DNA from: Gyromitra esculenta
Lineage: Eukaryota; Ascomycota; Pezizomycetes; Pezizales; Discinaceae
Length of the DNA: 64,000 bases
Assembly: GCA_038503075.1 (NCBI GenBank)
Contig: JBCAML010000016.1
Coordinates: forward strand, 496,001 to 560,000
Direction of reading: 5' to 3'
Notes under the pieces: generated by a model
Database searches by the model: none
Told to the model about the DNA's origin: nothing
The model's input: the letters and a program-made list of their open reading frames with translations, nothing else
Shown: positions 12,045 to 23,697 of the stretch, piece by piece
How the letters are laid out: each line of letters opens with the position of its first letter
Position numbering within the stretch: position 1 is the first letter of the stretch
Position numbers and translations under genes: made by a program

Positions 12045-12152
12045 GATAGTTATTCCGATACCATTTTGCCTCAGAAGAAGGCTTCAGGTGAGTGGTAGCG
12101 TGTTTCTCTCTACTATCTTATTCACCCTCCAGAGACCTTTGAATATTTTTGA

Positions 12153-13087
12153 TGGAATAGGCCGTGATTCGAGACATTGGGTACTTCTAACCGTTGATGC
12201 TCGAAATCGTGACTCATATCCTATCTTTATATAACTACAGTGTGAGAAAGTGGGGTAGATCTGCTGCCGTATTAAGGAATTTTTTTCTTGATTTCGGAGA
12301 GCTATCGTATTTACCATAAAATTTCAGTATTAACTAAGAACTTTTCAGAATACCACACGTATGCTGTACCAGTTACATTCCATTTTTTGGTAATGTAGTA
12401 TAGGTGAAACTGCAGTAAGTGTCTATATACTACAAAAATCCCCGTGCAATGAATATCTCTCGGATGGTTCAGTTCTTGGTTCCGTGTGTAATCACAGAAA
12501 ATCACTCGCACAATCTCACCATAGTACGTAGAAAGAAATTCAAAAATCTTAAGGGTACACGTATTCTTATAAAGAAATACCCTTATTTTTTCATAAAAAA
12601 TAGCTTGGAGCTACCAAGTATACCTTTATAAACCAAATCCTCACAATGCGATCGGACCGTAGATAGAAGTGATGATTGTTTTGATTGTACATGGTCCAAA
12701 ATATCCCCAGCTTATATCATTCAATACGTGTGCTTCTGGCATTACAAGGGCGAAGGGCTGTGTGCGTGATTGTGCACGATCTAACGGGATCAGAAAGTAC
12801 TAGTATATCTAACATAACGGAATCCTGGTAATAAGCACTCTTAAGATACATTTATCTGACAACTACCAAAATTCTTAGCCTACTGATCTACCCCACTGTT
12901 AAGCATCAGACAAGAGGCGGACTTGAGGACTTGGAAATATAGGAGAGGGGCGAAGGAGGCCGTCAAGAGCCGTCGACGTAAGCCATTGGAGATTCAATCC
13001 GTCGTGATATATATCTGTTTTAATCCAGCATACAAAAATTTGCTAACATACGTGTAGCCGTGTTGCCATGTCAACGAAGAGAACATG
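12153..13087. other. intergenic, AT-rich
   Basis: About 0.9 kb with no supported gene, tRNA or repeat; homopolymer A/T stretches only. Confidence 0.5.
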
Positions 13088-14800
13088 TTAAAGCTTTAAG
13101 CCATCCGCCATTACCTCAATCACCTGTTCTCGAAATGCTAATCCGAGTTCTTTTAGCTCAGGACCACCCTTGCGCACATTAAAATCACCCAACAAACACG
13201 CTACCACCGCTCTTGTATATCGAGACCCCATTTCTTTTGGTAATTCCTCTTTTGCGATCCTAACGAGATGTTGTTTAACGTATTCTGGGGATATGATTCT
13301 TCTCAACGGCCGAGCCTGTTCAAACTCCGGACTAAGCCTACTGGTGACTGTCCTCCATACTCCAATCTCCAGCAAAACTACACCAAGGGCATAGAGATCA
13401 TGCAACTTGTTGAAGTTTCTCGTAGGGGCTCCCTGGCGATTAGGATGGCGGTAAAGGTTACGCTCGAAATCGAAATCAATCATAACTTCGGTAGTTGCCA
13501 GAGCGAGCCGTGAGAATTCGAAGCCTGTTAGATATGGTATCATTTTCGAAGGTGTCGCTGGCGTGTCAATACACTCTGTCGAGTCTTTTGGTAGCAAAAT
13601 TATGTTCTTGCTCCGAATGCTCTTGTGGACCCACCCAGAACCGTGGAGGTTGAGAATCGTTGTGCACAAGTTCTGTGCAAGCTGAAATTTTTGCTCAAGA
13701 GGTAGGTAGTTGGCAGGCTTATTTTGTGCATCAAGCTCTTCGATAAATGCGTGGAGTGTTTGGAGATCATCGAGACTCGGTGCTGTTGCTGGAAGCTGAA
13801 AAATAAATGCCATGCGCTTGTTTTCAGGCTCATCGATATACCCGATGCAATGAAATGTGTGTAGAATTGGCGCACTATAAACCTCAATGGAGTCTTCCTC
13901 TTCTGCGATAAATGCGGAATTTAGAAGTAATGTTGCGAGAGTTCGAATGTTGCTTTTGACCCTGAGCAAGTGCTCTTCATTAACAGCAGACTTTAGCCCA
14001 TACTCTTTATACTCGACTGCTACGGGCGTCCCATACTGTTCCGTCTCGGTGTGAAACCGCATTAGATGCAAGGTCGAGCCTTGAACGCTCTGAGTAGTCT
14101 CTACTAACTGACCTTCGAGGGGCGAGGCTTCTTGGATCACTTTGGAACGGTTTAAAAACTGTCGCTGCGCAACCTGTTCCAACCCAATCCGTTTTGCTGC
14201 ACCACTCCTCCGGAATTCCTCCAATGCTCTAACATCTTTAAACCGAACAGCGAAGAGCATCGAGAAAGACATAATTTCCTTAAGTCTTCCAGTCCATTCT
14301 TTGAACTGGGACACGATTTCCACGAGCTTCTTTTTGTCAAAAAGCGACCAATCCCAGGCTCGGTGACCGAAGTACTTCACTTTGCTCATAAAACCCCCTT
14401 CGTTGCGTTCTTGGTGGGACGGCTCTTTTTCGCTACGCTCGGGAGGGTCTTCAGGGCTGTGTTGCACATCACCACCACACATGAGCCGTTGGTATGGTGG
14501 ATAATGCTTCAATGCGAGCCTGCCGTAAACCGATAGAGCTTCTCTGAGGTGCTGGAGAATGTTTGTGACTCGGTGGGGGTACGTAGCAGGTAGATTTCGG
14601 TCGTGGATAATCCCCCCAGATTTCTCGTCGAGGAAAAACTTGTCAAAAGCTTCAAGAAAGAATACTTCATGTTCAAGCTTCTGCCTAATGGTGTCTTTGT
14701 CTGACTCGTACTCTTTCACATTCTTAACGACTTCATACACGAAGAGGGATATGTTGTATACCTCGTGGTAAAGAGATATTGTTAAGCTGATTCCGTCCAT
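13088..14800 (-). CDS. HeLo-like N-terminal helical domain fused to a pseudokinase
   Basis: One exon, 570 residues. Residues 1-220 are alpha-helical and begin MDGISLTISLYHEVYNISLF, the hydrophobic first helix expected of HeLo/HET-s-type or related four-helix bundles of fungal cell-death proteins. A charged linker lies at 110-140. Residues ~225-565 have a kinase fold but lack the catalytic signature. The VAIK lysine position reads VAVE (260-263), the HRD loop reads HKS (392-394) and the DFG position reads GFE (426-428). The alpha-F segment DLYALGVVLLEIG (468-480) is preserved. It is therefore probably a pseudokinase. A helical-bundle executioner joined to a pseudokinase is the MLKL plan, and fungal HeLo/HELL proteins are membrane-permeabilising effectors in heterokaryon incompatibility. 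Assignment of the N-terminal domain rests on pattern only. Neighbouring ankyrin and NLR relics fit an incompatibility or immune context. Confidence 0.72.
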   Translation of the reverse strand: MDGISLTISLYHEVYNISLFVYEVVKNVKEYESDKDTIRQKLEHEVFFLEAFDKFFLDEKSGGIIHDRNLPATYPHRVTNILQHLREALSVYGRLALKHYPPYQRLMCGGDVQHSPEDPPERSEKEPSHQERNEGGFMSKVKYFGHRAWDWSLFDKKKLVEIVSQFKEWTGRLKEIMSFSMLFAVRFKDVRALEEFRRSGAAKRIGLEQVAQRQFLNRSKVIQEASPLEGQLVETTQSVQGSTLHLMRFHTETEQYGTPVAVEYKEYGLKSAVNEEHLLRVKSNIRTLATLLLNSAFIAEEEDSIEVYSAPILHTFHCIGYIDEPENKRMAFIFQLPATAPSLDDLQTLHAFIEELDAQNKPANYLPLEQKFQLAQNLCTTILNLHGSGWVHKSIRSKNIILLPKDSTECIDTPATPSKMIPYLTGFEFSRLALATTEVMIDFDFERNLYRHPNRQGAPTRNFNKLHDLYALGVVLLEIGVWRTVTSRLSPEFEQARPLRRIISPEYVKQHLVRIAKEELPKEMGSRYTRAVVACLLGDFNVRKGGPELKELGLAFREQVIEVMADGLKL

Positions 14801-15281
14801 TGCGTCCTTCAGAGATTTAATAGTGATATGCGGTTGGATTTATCGTCGATAGTTTTCGTGCGCAGGTTGACTTATGAGCCTCTCGAACACCTGGAGTCAT
14901 GTGATAGAAATGATTACCTGCTGTCTAATTGTGGGATATGATATCAGTTTGATGCAGTGCAACAGAAATGTGAGCGTCGAATGAGATTTTATGATCCGTA
15001 GACTGTCCCCTCCGTACAGGAATTGGGGCTGGGCAAGCAGCTCGAAACGCGTGTGGTTTAGCTGAAGATTTCCGTTTGCACAGCAGAAGGAAATAAATAT
15101 ATAATTACCAATTGGTGCGTGCAATTGCAAACCGGGTATTTCTCGAGTTTTTGCACGAACTTGGACAGTCTTGAAATTAATAGGTGATACCCCAACTTTG
15201 TCCCCCCCGGCTCTGCGATTAATACTAAACCAGGTAGATCCCAGAAAATATCGAAGTCAATATCAACAACTTCGCCCATCA
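14801..15281. other. intergenic
   Basis: Upstream region of the HeLo/pseudokinase gene (minus) and of the relic starting at 15282 (plus). No gene or element is recognised. Confidence 0.4.
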
Positions 15282-16560
15282 TGTCGGATGGTTTTGATAG
15301 TCTACAGTGCCGGGAAGGGGAGTGAAATTGGTACGGTATTCGTACATCATTCTCATGGATGCGGGAGGATATCGGTAGTGCTAAGGAGTTCTCAGAGGTA
15401 ATATTGTAACCATTCTAACTTATTCCTACACTTTCTAACGATATGGTATCAAAAACGCCCCGCTTCCCGGTACTGTATTTGCTAGCAGCCTGAGTTTCTT
15501 AGAGGAGTCGGGTGACGATCAGTTTCATCGGATAGCAACATCGTCAAGCACTCCAATAGAAACGAAATTTCAAAGGCACATAGTGAGGATGGCTTTAATT
15601 GGTTTGTCAACAGTGTTGATGAGTATCAGGTAAAATGGCTCCCTCCTTCCCTCTGTTGCAGCTATTTTTGAGCAGAGCAGAGCTAGCAAATTGCTAAAGA
15701 ACAGCTCAAGTGTTCAGAAAATGTCCGTTGCCGAGGAAGGTTGATTTTCCGAGTAGCCTTGCTTCAAATCGATTGTTTAAATTCTGGGAGGGCTTCCAAT
15801 CATGGGTCTATAATCGTTCACCCGCAAACCGTCTTTTTGAAATTCGAACGTGCGTTTTCGCGATTCGGGACGTCGGTGGGGACCTAAATAGTCGCAGAGG
15901 TCTAAATGCAACCCGGCCCGGCAATACGCCCCGTGCGGAAAATTGTGTCCTGACACTTGCGCTGTTGGGAGCAGGTGCTGATGCAAACTGCCTAGACACT
16001 CGCTAATCATACCGAAGACCTGAATGCAAAGGAGACTTACAACAGTGAAACAATTCTTCACGAGGCTGTTCGAACACCGAATTCTATAACTAATGAAGAA
16101 TTCGAGGAGAGGGTCCGGGTGCTCACCACTCAAAGTCGTCCGATAGATATAAACACTACTGACAACTATGATACAACTCCACTCCTACTCGCCCTATCTA
16201 ACTGAAGCCCTGGGGAAGTAGAAGCACGTTCCGAAATTCTACTTCGTTTTGGGGCACACAAAGACGTCAAAGTCAGTGAGGGTAAAAGTTTTATCTTTAT
16301 TATCTGCCAAAATCAGATTCTCACGGGCTCCGAATCATTCCATTTGTTGAACAGGCACACGAAAGGGCTCAGTGAAACCGAAAGGCGTCGAATGGCTAGT
16401 AACTCGATCTCCAATGGTATTTTAGCTCTGGCGATAGCCATACAAGAAGGAAAACGTGGCTGTGTCAAGTATCTTCTGGAGCTCTGCGTAGATCCTAATT
16501 TCATTGATTATGAGCGCCCAGCTACTCTTTATTGGGCCCCTCCATGGTGAGCGGATTAGA
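15282..16560 (+). pseudogene. decayed ankyrin-repeat gene
   Basis: An ATG at 15282 (MSDGFDSLQCREGE) meets a stop after 14 codons. Downstream, ankyrin-type fragments are scattered over different frames. They are LTLALLGAGADANCLDTR near 15950-16003, SETILHEAVRTPNS near 16045, DNYDTTPLLLALSN ending at an in-frame TGA at 16204, EILLRFGAHKDVKV near 16240, and NGILALAIAIQEGKRGCVKYL with LELCVDPNFIDYE at 16415-16518. The order is right for one ankyrin protein, but several stops and frame changes intervene. No intron set that I tried restores a continuous reading frame. It lies between a HeLo/pseudokinase gene and an NLR relic. Confidence 0.6.
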
Positions 16561-17738
16561 CGTCGATTTCTAACTGTCTGTTGTGGCGGGGAGCTTTTCA
16601 GTTGGTGAGCGACAAGAAGCGCTTGATAAAGGCTCAGCATTTGGCATAATATCTAATTATAAGGAAACCCCTACTTTACTCTCTATGGTCCCAAGATACT
16701 CGAGGAAATTTGAAGTCTAAATCACGACATATAAGTACAGTTTTTGGCGATGATGGTCTCACACGTGCGTTGTTGAACTATCGCCATTTCTTACAAAAAC
16801 TGAATTACATCCCTAGGCGAAAAACACTTTGCTCGGCCGAAAATCATAAACCATTTGGTTCCTTTGGGTGCTAAACAAGCAAAGGACCTGATCTAAGACG
16901 CATTCACCCTCCGAGTCCTGTAGAGTTGGACGAGGAACTCACCCAAGAACCCGATGGGTGATATACTGTTGAGGCCCAGCCTTACCACGAAGAATGGGAG
17001 GTTCTTTACAGATTCTCTGGTTAGGCATAGGTAAACTACGTACGGTTCTATAACGTTGGATATTTATTGACGTTGGAATTTGAGGAGTTTTGAACTACAT
17101 GCGTCATAAATACTCTTAGGCTCTAAACAAACAGATCATAAACCACTCGAGTTTTTTTAATTTTTTTTACAGTGCTCTGATAGGTTGAAATGCACACCCT
17201 TGCTAGGTACTAACTAGATTCATTAAGTATCGCTCTCTATGTTACCTGTCTTGAAAAGACGAGAGTTTTCAATCCCTTGCTTCCTTAGCCTTCAACTACA
17301 AACAAAGTTCTTTTTTGACACCACTAATAGAAAAGCTTGTATTTATAACTTGGGATAATAAACCCAAAGAAAATAGTAAGCATCAAGACAATTGCAACCA
17401 GCTGTTGGGAAGCCAAGTGCCCAATCCCCAGCCCAATCCTTCAAGCTTCATAAGTTGAGTATCTCCTCTCCAGTAACCGGAAGACAGATGAGGACAAATC
17501 TATTCAAAGACTATAAGCCAAGGTGCAAGTCCTAAAATAACTCGACATCTAAAACTCTCAGACCACACAATCCTCTTTCGGCAGATCTACCCATTTGGGA
17601 TAAGAACAAAACTCGCGTGCCAAGAATGAGGCTAAAATGCATGCATAACGCCAAGATTTCGCAACTTTTCTTCCCACTTCGTTTTCCCACAAAATTAATT
17701 TCTCCAGCGACAACTGAACGAAACCAATCACCTCGAAA
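16561..17738. other. intergenic, degenerate
   Basis: AT-rich sequence with many stops in all frames. It may include further decayed coding sequence (a weak protein-like stretch near 16800-17030), but I cannot support a family. The final ~150 bases are the NOP53 upstream region. Confidence 0.4.
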
Positions 17739-19148
17739 ATGGCCTCTAAGCAACCCTCTCGAAAAGGTAAGAAAGCTTGGAGAAAGAATGTCGATGTCAG
17801 CGACGTACACGAAGGTCTCGAGCAGCTACGAGGCGAGATCATCCAAGGGTACGTTCTCTACCATTATTCGTTACCTGCTAACTCCTGTGGACCGTTTGCT
17901 AACTATCTGCCCCACCACGCAGAGGAGTAATTAAAGAAAAAGCCGACGAACAACTCTTCGCTCTCGACACAGCTGGCGACAAGTCAATCGTTAAAGCTTA
18001 CCTCAAAACTTCCAAAGTCCTCAAAGTCGATGAGATCCTCGCCGCTCGCTCCGCCGTCCCCTCCGTATCTTCACGAAAACGGCCCGGCGTCACAGACGGC
18101 GTTATTTCCGTCAAAAAGAGAAGAGCCAATGGCATCTCCCATAAGGAGCTCGAGAGGTTGAAAGGGATTGCGTATGGGCAGGAACAAGCCTCGGGGAAGC
18201 TGTCATCAACAAAAAATATCATAATTGATTACGACCCATGGGCCGAGGAGACGCCCGTTAAGGAGAAGGAACTGGCATCCCTGCATGAGACAAAATACTC
18301 ATTCATCCCACAGCCAAAGCCAATTAGAGAGCCAAAAACTCTCAAGCAGCCACCTATCTCCCTGGCTGAGTCTGGACGCCCAGTTCCTGCTGTTCGAGTC
18401 CCCGAAGCAGGGATCAGCTACAACCCTGAGTTCTCTCAGTGGGATGAACTTCTACAGAAAGAAGGGCAGAAGGAGGTCAAGTTGGAGCAGAAGCGATTAG
18501 CGGAACAGGCGGAAGACCGGAGAATCAAGGAGCTAATAGCGCAGCCTGATCCAGAGGAAAACGACAGTGAGGAGGAAGAAGATTACGAAACCGAAACCGA
18601 TGACGAGGTTGAAAAACCGATCAAAAGGATGCCGGAGAGGAAGACACAAGTACAGCGAAACAAAATCAAGCGTCAGAAAGAGCTTGAGCGAATGAGGCTG
18701 CAGGAGCAGAAATTGAAGAAGCAGGCGCAGGAATTTGCCCTTATCAAGAAGTACGCCAGGGATGCCGAAGCAAAAGAGAGACTGCGAATTGCAAAGCGTG
18801 CAGCAAAACTCTCGATTGACGATGACGAGAAGAACCCGAAATTCATGCGGAAAAAGAAATTCGGGAAGTCTCGGTGAGATATATCTCAATCCCCCCTTTT
18901 TCTTTTCTTATTACCAGCACTAATTTCTCTTCCCACTCGACAGTATTCCTAGAGCTCCCCTAGAGTTGCAGCTTCCAGACGAACTTGCGGAATCTCTCCG
19001 CACCCTAAAACCAGAAGGGAATCTTCTCCGCGATCGCTTCAGGAGTTTACGTGAGAGAGGTGTCTTGGAAACAAGACTGCCGGTCACACAGCGTAGAAAG
19101 TACCGGAAGAAGGTCTCGGAAAAATGGAGTTACAAGGATTTCAAATAG
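17739..19148 (+). CDS. nop53: ribosome biogenesis protein NOP53
   Basis: Three exons: 17739-17848, 17923-18873 and 18944-19148. Donors are GTACGT and GTGAGA, acceptors CGCAG and GACAG; phases close to 421 residues. It starts MASKQPSRKGKKAWRKNVDV, the family's basic N terminus, followed by an FALDTAGDKS-type segment. The centre has YDPWAEE and YNPEFSQWDELL with an acidic block (ENDSEEEEDYETETDDE). A Lys/Arg-rich coiled coil ends in RAPLELQLPDELAESLRTLK and LLRDRFRSLRERG. This is the Nop53/GLTSCR2 family. In yeast, Nop53 recruits the exosome helicase Mtr4 to pre-60S particles for ITS2 (7S to 5.8S) processing. It is nucleolar and essential or near-essential in yeast. Confidence 0.93.
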
Positions 19149-19811
19149 ACGTTTTACTATAGCTGTACATGGGCATTTTATAGTTGTGGGTGAGTTTGAG
19201 GATAGGAAGATAAAGGATGAGGAACGGAGAAAATTTGGTGATGGCTAAATATGAGTAATTTGTAGAAGCTCCATAGTTGTGATCTACTACTCAAACCGCT
19301 ACGCGATTAATGAGACGACGGTAACTCCATTAATTATAAACGATAGCTCAAATAGAATGTTTAAGTTATCCTACCAAAAGGGTAAAAACCTACTATAGCT
19401 CTCATATCTACATCCATAGTCACATTTATGCTGACTTAACGCCTGCGCATGTATCAAGTTATCGCCTGTGTCTGCTAGAGCAGGCTTTTATGGCAAAATA
19501 TGTTTAATATAGTAGGATTTATCTAGTGCAGGTAGAGAATTTCGTGGATAACCGGGTCTAGTGTTATAATACTCTTAGTACTGGAGTAAGCTCTACAGCA
19601 TGCCTTCTGCCACTTCATATTTCAAGACTCAGATATTTCTCATTTGATAAAACCCCTCAGTATACTAAACAAACACATAAACCAAAGAAAATCCGCCCGA
19701 AACCCGTAAAATATGCGTCAAAGAAAAACGAATGAGTGAAAGAGTGATGGAAAAATCTCCTCGTCATTAACCCTTGTTTTAAAAATAACTAACGAAGCCG
19801 TAGGTCCATAG
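19149..19811. other. intergenic, AT-rich
   Basis: 3' flanks of NOP53 (plus) and of the NLR relic (minus), which converge here. No gene or clear repeat is seen. Confidence 0.45.
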
Positions 19812-22800
19812 CTATAATCTATTAACTTCTCCGCCATTGCCTTCCTTCGCCCCGTATGCCAATAATAATCTTACGACCTCTTCCCCTTGGTTCCTAGTAC
19901 GATGTTCGATGGCCGCTCCCAAAGCGCTCCCAAATTTTCCGCCGGACGCATTAACATCCGCCCCATTTTCTAAAAGTAATTTTACTATTTCGTCCCTTGA
20001 GGATCCGGAAGGGTAGCTGTAATAGCTGAGCGGAACAACTGCAGCCTGCAGAGCAGTTCCATAATATCCCCCTTGTATGTTTATATCTGCCCCCGCATCC
20101 AAAAGGAGCTGGACCAACTCTTTGCAACCATGTAAAGCATATTCCTGCAATGCGTTCCCGTAAAACCCGCCCACAGCATTTGCATCAGCTCCTTTTTCTA
20201 ATAGCAGATTCACCATTTCTTTGGTGTCATCATATTTGTCGAGATTCACAGCACTCAAAATGCTTCCACGTAGAGGGTGGCGAGAATTTATATTCGCTCC
20301 CTTAGTTAAAAGTAGCTTCACGCATTCTCTACCAATCTCCCCCCCCCAGCCCGGCGGCAATTTCTAATGGGCTACCAAGTTGCGTGGCAGCTTCCGGGTC
20401 CGCACCGTGATCCAGTAACAATTGCACAATATCTTTTTGTGATGTTCTAATAGCCACGTGTAATGGACCATCGAGAATTCCCCTGTTATTTAACTCGGCA
20501 CCTTTAGCTACTAATAGCTTGACCATATCTTTCTTGTAGTTAATAACAGCACTCAAAAGAGGTGTCTCGGAAGAAGACTCGGTTTTTGTTTCATTCACAT
20601 CACAGCCATGGGCACAAAGCCATTCTACCGCTTGACAAGAGCCCCACCGAGCAGCCCAATATAGGGCGCCTTCGTAGCTTTCCCCATACGACCCCAGTTT
20701 CAAATTTTTATCCTCGGCCAAGCGGTCAGAGACCACCGGCATATCGAGGACCAATGCCAAGACAATTATCGGGAAACACAGGCTCTGGCGAGCAATGTAA
20801 TGCGGCGTGTGATTTCGTATCGCATGGTAAAAGCGCAACCCGGAACCGAGAAACTCGTATATGAGCTCCCAAAGCTCAGGGCTTAGCTGCTTGAGGACGC
20901 GTATGTGACTAGAAAAGTGGCAGGCAGCGTAAGTCAAGAAACCGGACGTTTTCCTTTCCCCAATCGATCGCCATCTCTCAGCTCTTTGCAGCTTGTAGGC
21001 CGGATGGTTCTCAGGCATAATACGATGCACATCACCCAGATTCAACCTCAGCGATAGGAGACATGCTTGCGCGATCTCGCGGTTTGCTATTTGCGCTTCC
21101 AACTTATAAGTTCCGATAATACGGGAGATCCGTAAATCTTCTGTATCCGATAACTTGAGGAGGAATTCCTGAATAGAATAGTGTAAAAATTGGACTCCGT
21201 TGAGTTGATCGACAACCACTAGGTTCAAACAGACTTTAACGAGCATGGATAGATCTGTGACCATATGTGAATCAGAATCTGCTGATCTTCCAATTCCAGG
21301 CTCAATTAAGACGGCTTGTGCAAGTTGATCAAGCCTCAATGGTTCCCGCAAATGTGCTACCCACATGAGTATCTTTTTCGCCAAAATTTTGTGTGGCTTG
21401 GGTCCTTTTTCGATCCTGAGAAGGATGTTGCTGTATGTTTCTTCTATAGTTTCGGGGAAAGATTTTAAGCTCTCTCGGATACCATGGTCTGAAATTTGAT
21501 TGGATATATCATGTAGCTAGAACTCTACCCACAGAAACCTTTGGTTGTGCCAGCTACAATTACTATGTATGGAGGGGTGAATTACTTACATCCCATCGGC
21601 TCTCCCCAGCAAAGCTTCAAGAATCTCCTCTTTCAACGCTGAATCCATTATAACCAGTTGACCATCTGCCAAACGCCGATCCAACTCTGACCTAACGTAC
21701 AATTCTATATCTGACGCCACATTCCTTGCCTCAATCTGGATTGTCGGAACCCCAGCAAATGATCTTGTTATATCTGCCTCTTTTCTACTCGTAACAAACA
21801 GTTTGATATTCCCAGAACCATTCATTCCAGTCCTTACTATGCCAGTAAGAAAAGTCAAGAAGCCCTTCCTTAGCTCACTCGGACACTCATCTAACGCGTC
21901 CAGGATGACAAAAACTCGGTCGAAGTTTTTCGTAATAGATAAAAAGATTTGTTGGAGCTTTGCGTAATCTAAGTTTCTAGCGTTGCGGTTGTGGCTGTTG
22001 AACAAGGTCTCCAGTTCTGCAGGCAGATCCTCTTTTGTACGGCAAAGCTGCTTAATGAACGTGGCAATATATTTTTCTGGCTCCAGAGGGTCCTTGTAGT
22101 TACAGTAAGCAAAGACGACTCCAGTGGTGCCGAGTAGTGCATATTTCTCGGTTATGGTGTCTATAACCAAAGAGCTGGATATTACGTGTTAGTCAAAATA
22201 CTGTAGGGCTTATCCTCATGGTATCGTACCATAATATAGTCTTGCCTGTACCAGCTGTGTTCATTGAAGTCGGTGAGCCTAGGTATCAATGCCATAAAAG
22301 GTGAATAGATTGCCCTTACGTGTTCCATGGCACCAAAGAAGTCCAGCTTCAGGCGAAGCATCCCAACCCTTAAAATTTTCGTCTTCCAAAAACCATTGAC
22401 TTGTTCCTTTAAAGTGCCTCGTGAAATAATTCTGGTGTATCTTTTCGAAATCGACGGTCGACAACCACTCTAATACTTCACGCCGTTTTTTATCTCCAAG
22501 GCATGTCAGGAACATCCATGCAGTATAGATCACAGCGACAAATCAATACCTTTCTTCTCTTTATCCTCAAGATCTTGCCTAAGTTTTATCCTCTGTCGCT
22601 CGGAATGGTCATCGATCAAACCCTGAACTTGAGCTTCCCTAGTTACGATCTGGGTATGATTCATGAACTTGACTTGGATATCGTAGAATCCAGACTCAAA
22701 CGGTTGCCAGGAAAGATTCAGGAAAACTTTAAACGATACCCATCCTATAAGTTATTCACACATGATTATCAATAAAACTGTTCTTTTTCTACTTTAGATT

Positions 22801-23697
22801 TGGGCACTGCTAGTGCTGGCCATTATAACTTACGAGACACTTTGCCGTCGCTGTCAACAAAGACGCGGCGGGTTCTAGTAAAAAATTCGAGGAGATCGCC
22901 GTATGCTTTTGCAAGTGCCTTTTGACTTTCGTTAGATTGGGTAACAAGTAAATCGAATGCTTGCATGTGCAAAGAAACATACATACATCTTGGCATCCCG
23001 TGACTGCTGGAAAACATCCACAGCGTATTTCGAGAGGTAAGACAAATGTTGTTCCAAAAGCTCCATCATCTCTGTGAGTTTCTCGAAGAATCCAAAAAAC
23101 CGTATCGCAAGCTTTAAGGCTCGTCAGCTCGCGAACTATACAACTATTATCTCCAAATCCCTCCTGCCACCCACCTGCATAACACACATCAAACCACCGA
23201 CGATAAGCGATGATATATCTGGATTTTGCTGAATACAGGTAGCAATTACACCCATGAATTATCGTCGAATTTTTGAACTGTCATAATAAATTCCTGAGGC
23301 GAGCCTACTTTTGCGGCCTGGAATGCAATCCTTTCGGATTCAGAGAGGTTTTGCTCATGCTGTTTTAATGCTGCGATAAATGCTGAATCGGCGATAATAC
23401 TAAGCTGTTGTTTAGCCAGCTAACCATGTTTATAATTTAAATTCTTAAACTGAATATAGCACAATACCTTCTGACAGGAACTTTGACCTGTGGAATCTGG
23501 TTTTGGGTCGTGGTTGAACTAGTAGGGGTAACATTACTATTAGTGGCTGGCGCTGTGGATGCCAGCGCCGGACTGACAGACATGGCACCGCCGATCAGAA
23601 TTGCAAGCGTTGGATTTGAAGACGCTGTTTTGCGAGGGCTAGAGCTCCTACTAGGAGATATGGCCCTTTTGGACTTGTCCAGGAGTCTCCTAAACAT
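19812..23697 (-). pseudogene. NACHT-ankyrin NLR gene, disrupted
   Basis: Minus strand. The order is a Ser/Thr-rich start (MFRRLLDKSKRAISPSRSSS), a helical N-terminal domain (FFEKLTEMMELLEQHLSYL, YGDLLEFFTRTRRVF), NACHT and ankyrin repeats. NACHT has P-loop GTPGTGKT, formed across an intron near 22265-22306, and Walker B VFVILDALDEC at about 21895-21927. A winged-helix-like segment (LHYSIQEFLLKL) and at least five ankyrin repeats (VKLLLTKGANIN, VNLLLEKGADANA, VQLLLDAGADINIQ, VKLLLENGADVNA) follow. Most introns splice in phase. Three lesions remain: a one-base loss at 23251-23253 (KFDDNSW then GVIATC), a TAG for CAG at 21517-21519 inside FLWVEF-LHDISNQ, and a frameshift in a nine-C run at 20339-20347 between ankyrin repeats. 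Fungal NLRs of this type act in non-self recognition. One or more lesions could be assembly error, but three together argue for a dead or allelic-null copy. Confidence 0.8.

Larger units (their letters stand above)
11579..12152 (+). other. candidate spliced transcript hosting three intron-like repeats
   Basis: An ATG at 11579 in good context after a pyrimidine-rich leader gives MAPVEL and runs straight into a GTATGT donor. If everything from 11597 to 12044 is removed as one unit, the frame continues through 12045-12087. It then crosses a 45-nt intron (12088-12132, GTGAGT...CCAG) to a TGA at 12150-12152, a peptide of only 26 residues. Using the two short inter-repeat segments (11713-11767, 11883-11928) as exons gives stops in the phases I tried. 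The locus may therefore be a microprotein gene, a noncoding RNA or a decayed gene. The promoter-like leader and the splice signals are seen; that it is expressed is inferred. Confidence 0.35.

Noticed and set aside
16800..17040. Possible transposase or other coding relic
   Set aside because: Short protein-like strings in mixed frames, no motif; not enough to name.
22900..23020. A fourth frameshift in the NLR relic after the QQSRDAK segment
   Set aside because: A 61-nt intron with GTATGT donor, CTAAC branch and AAAG acceptor joins the flanks in phase.
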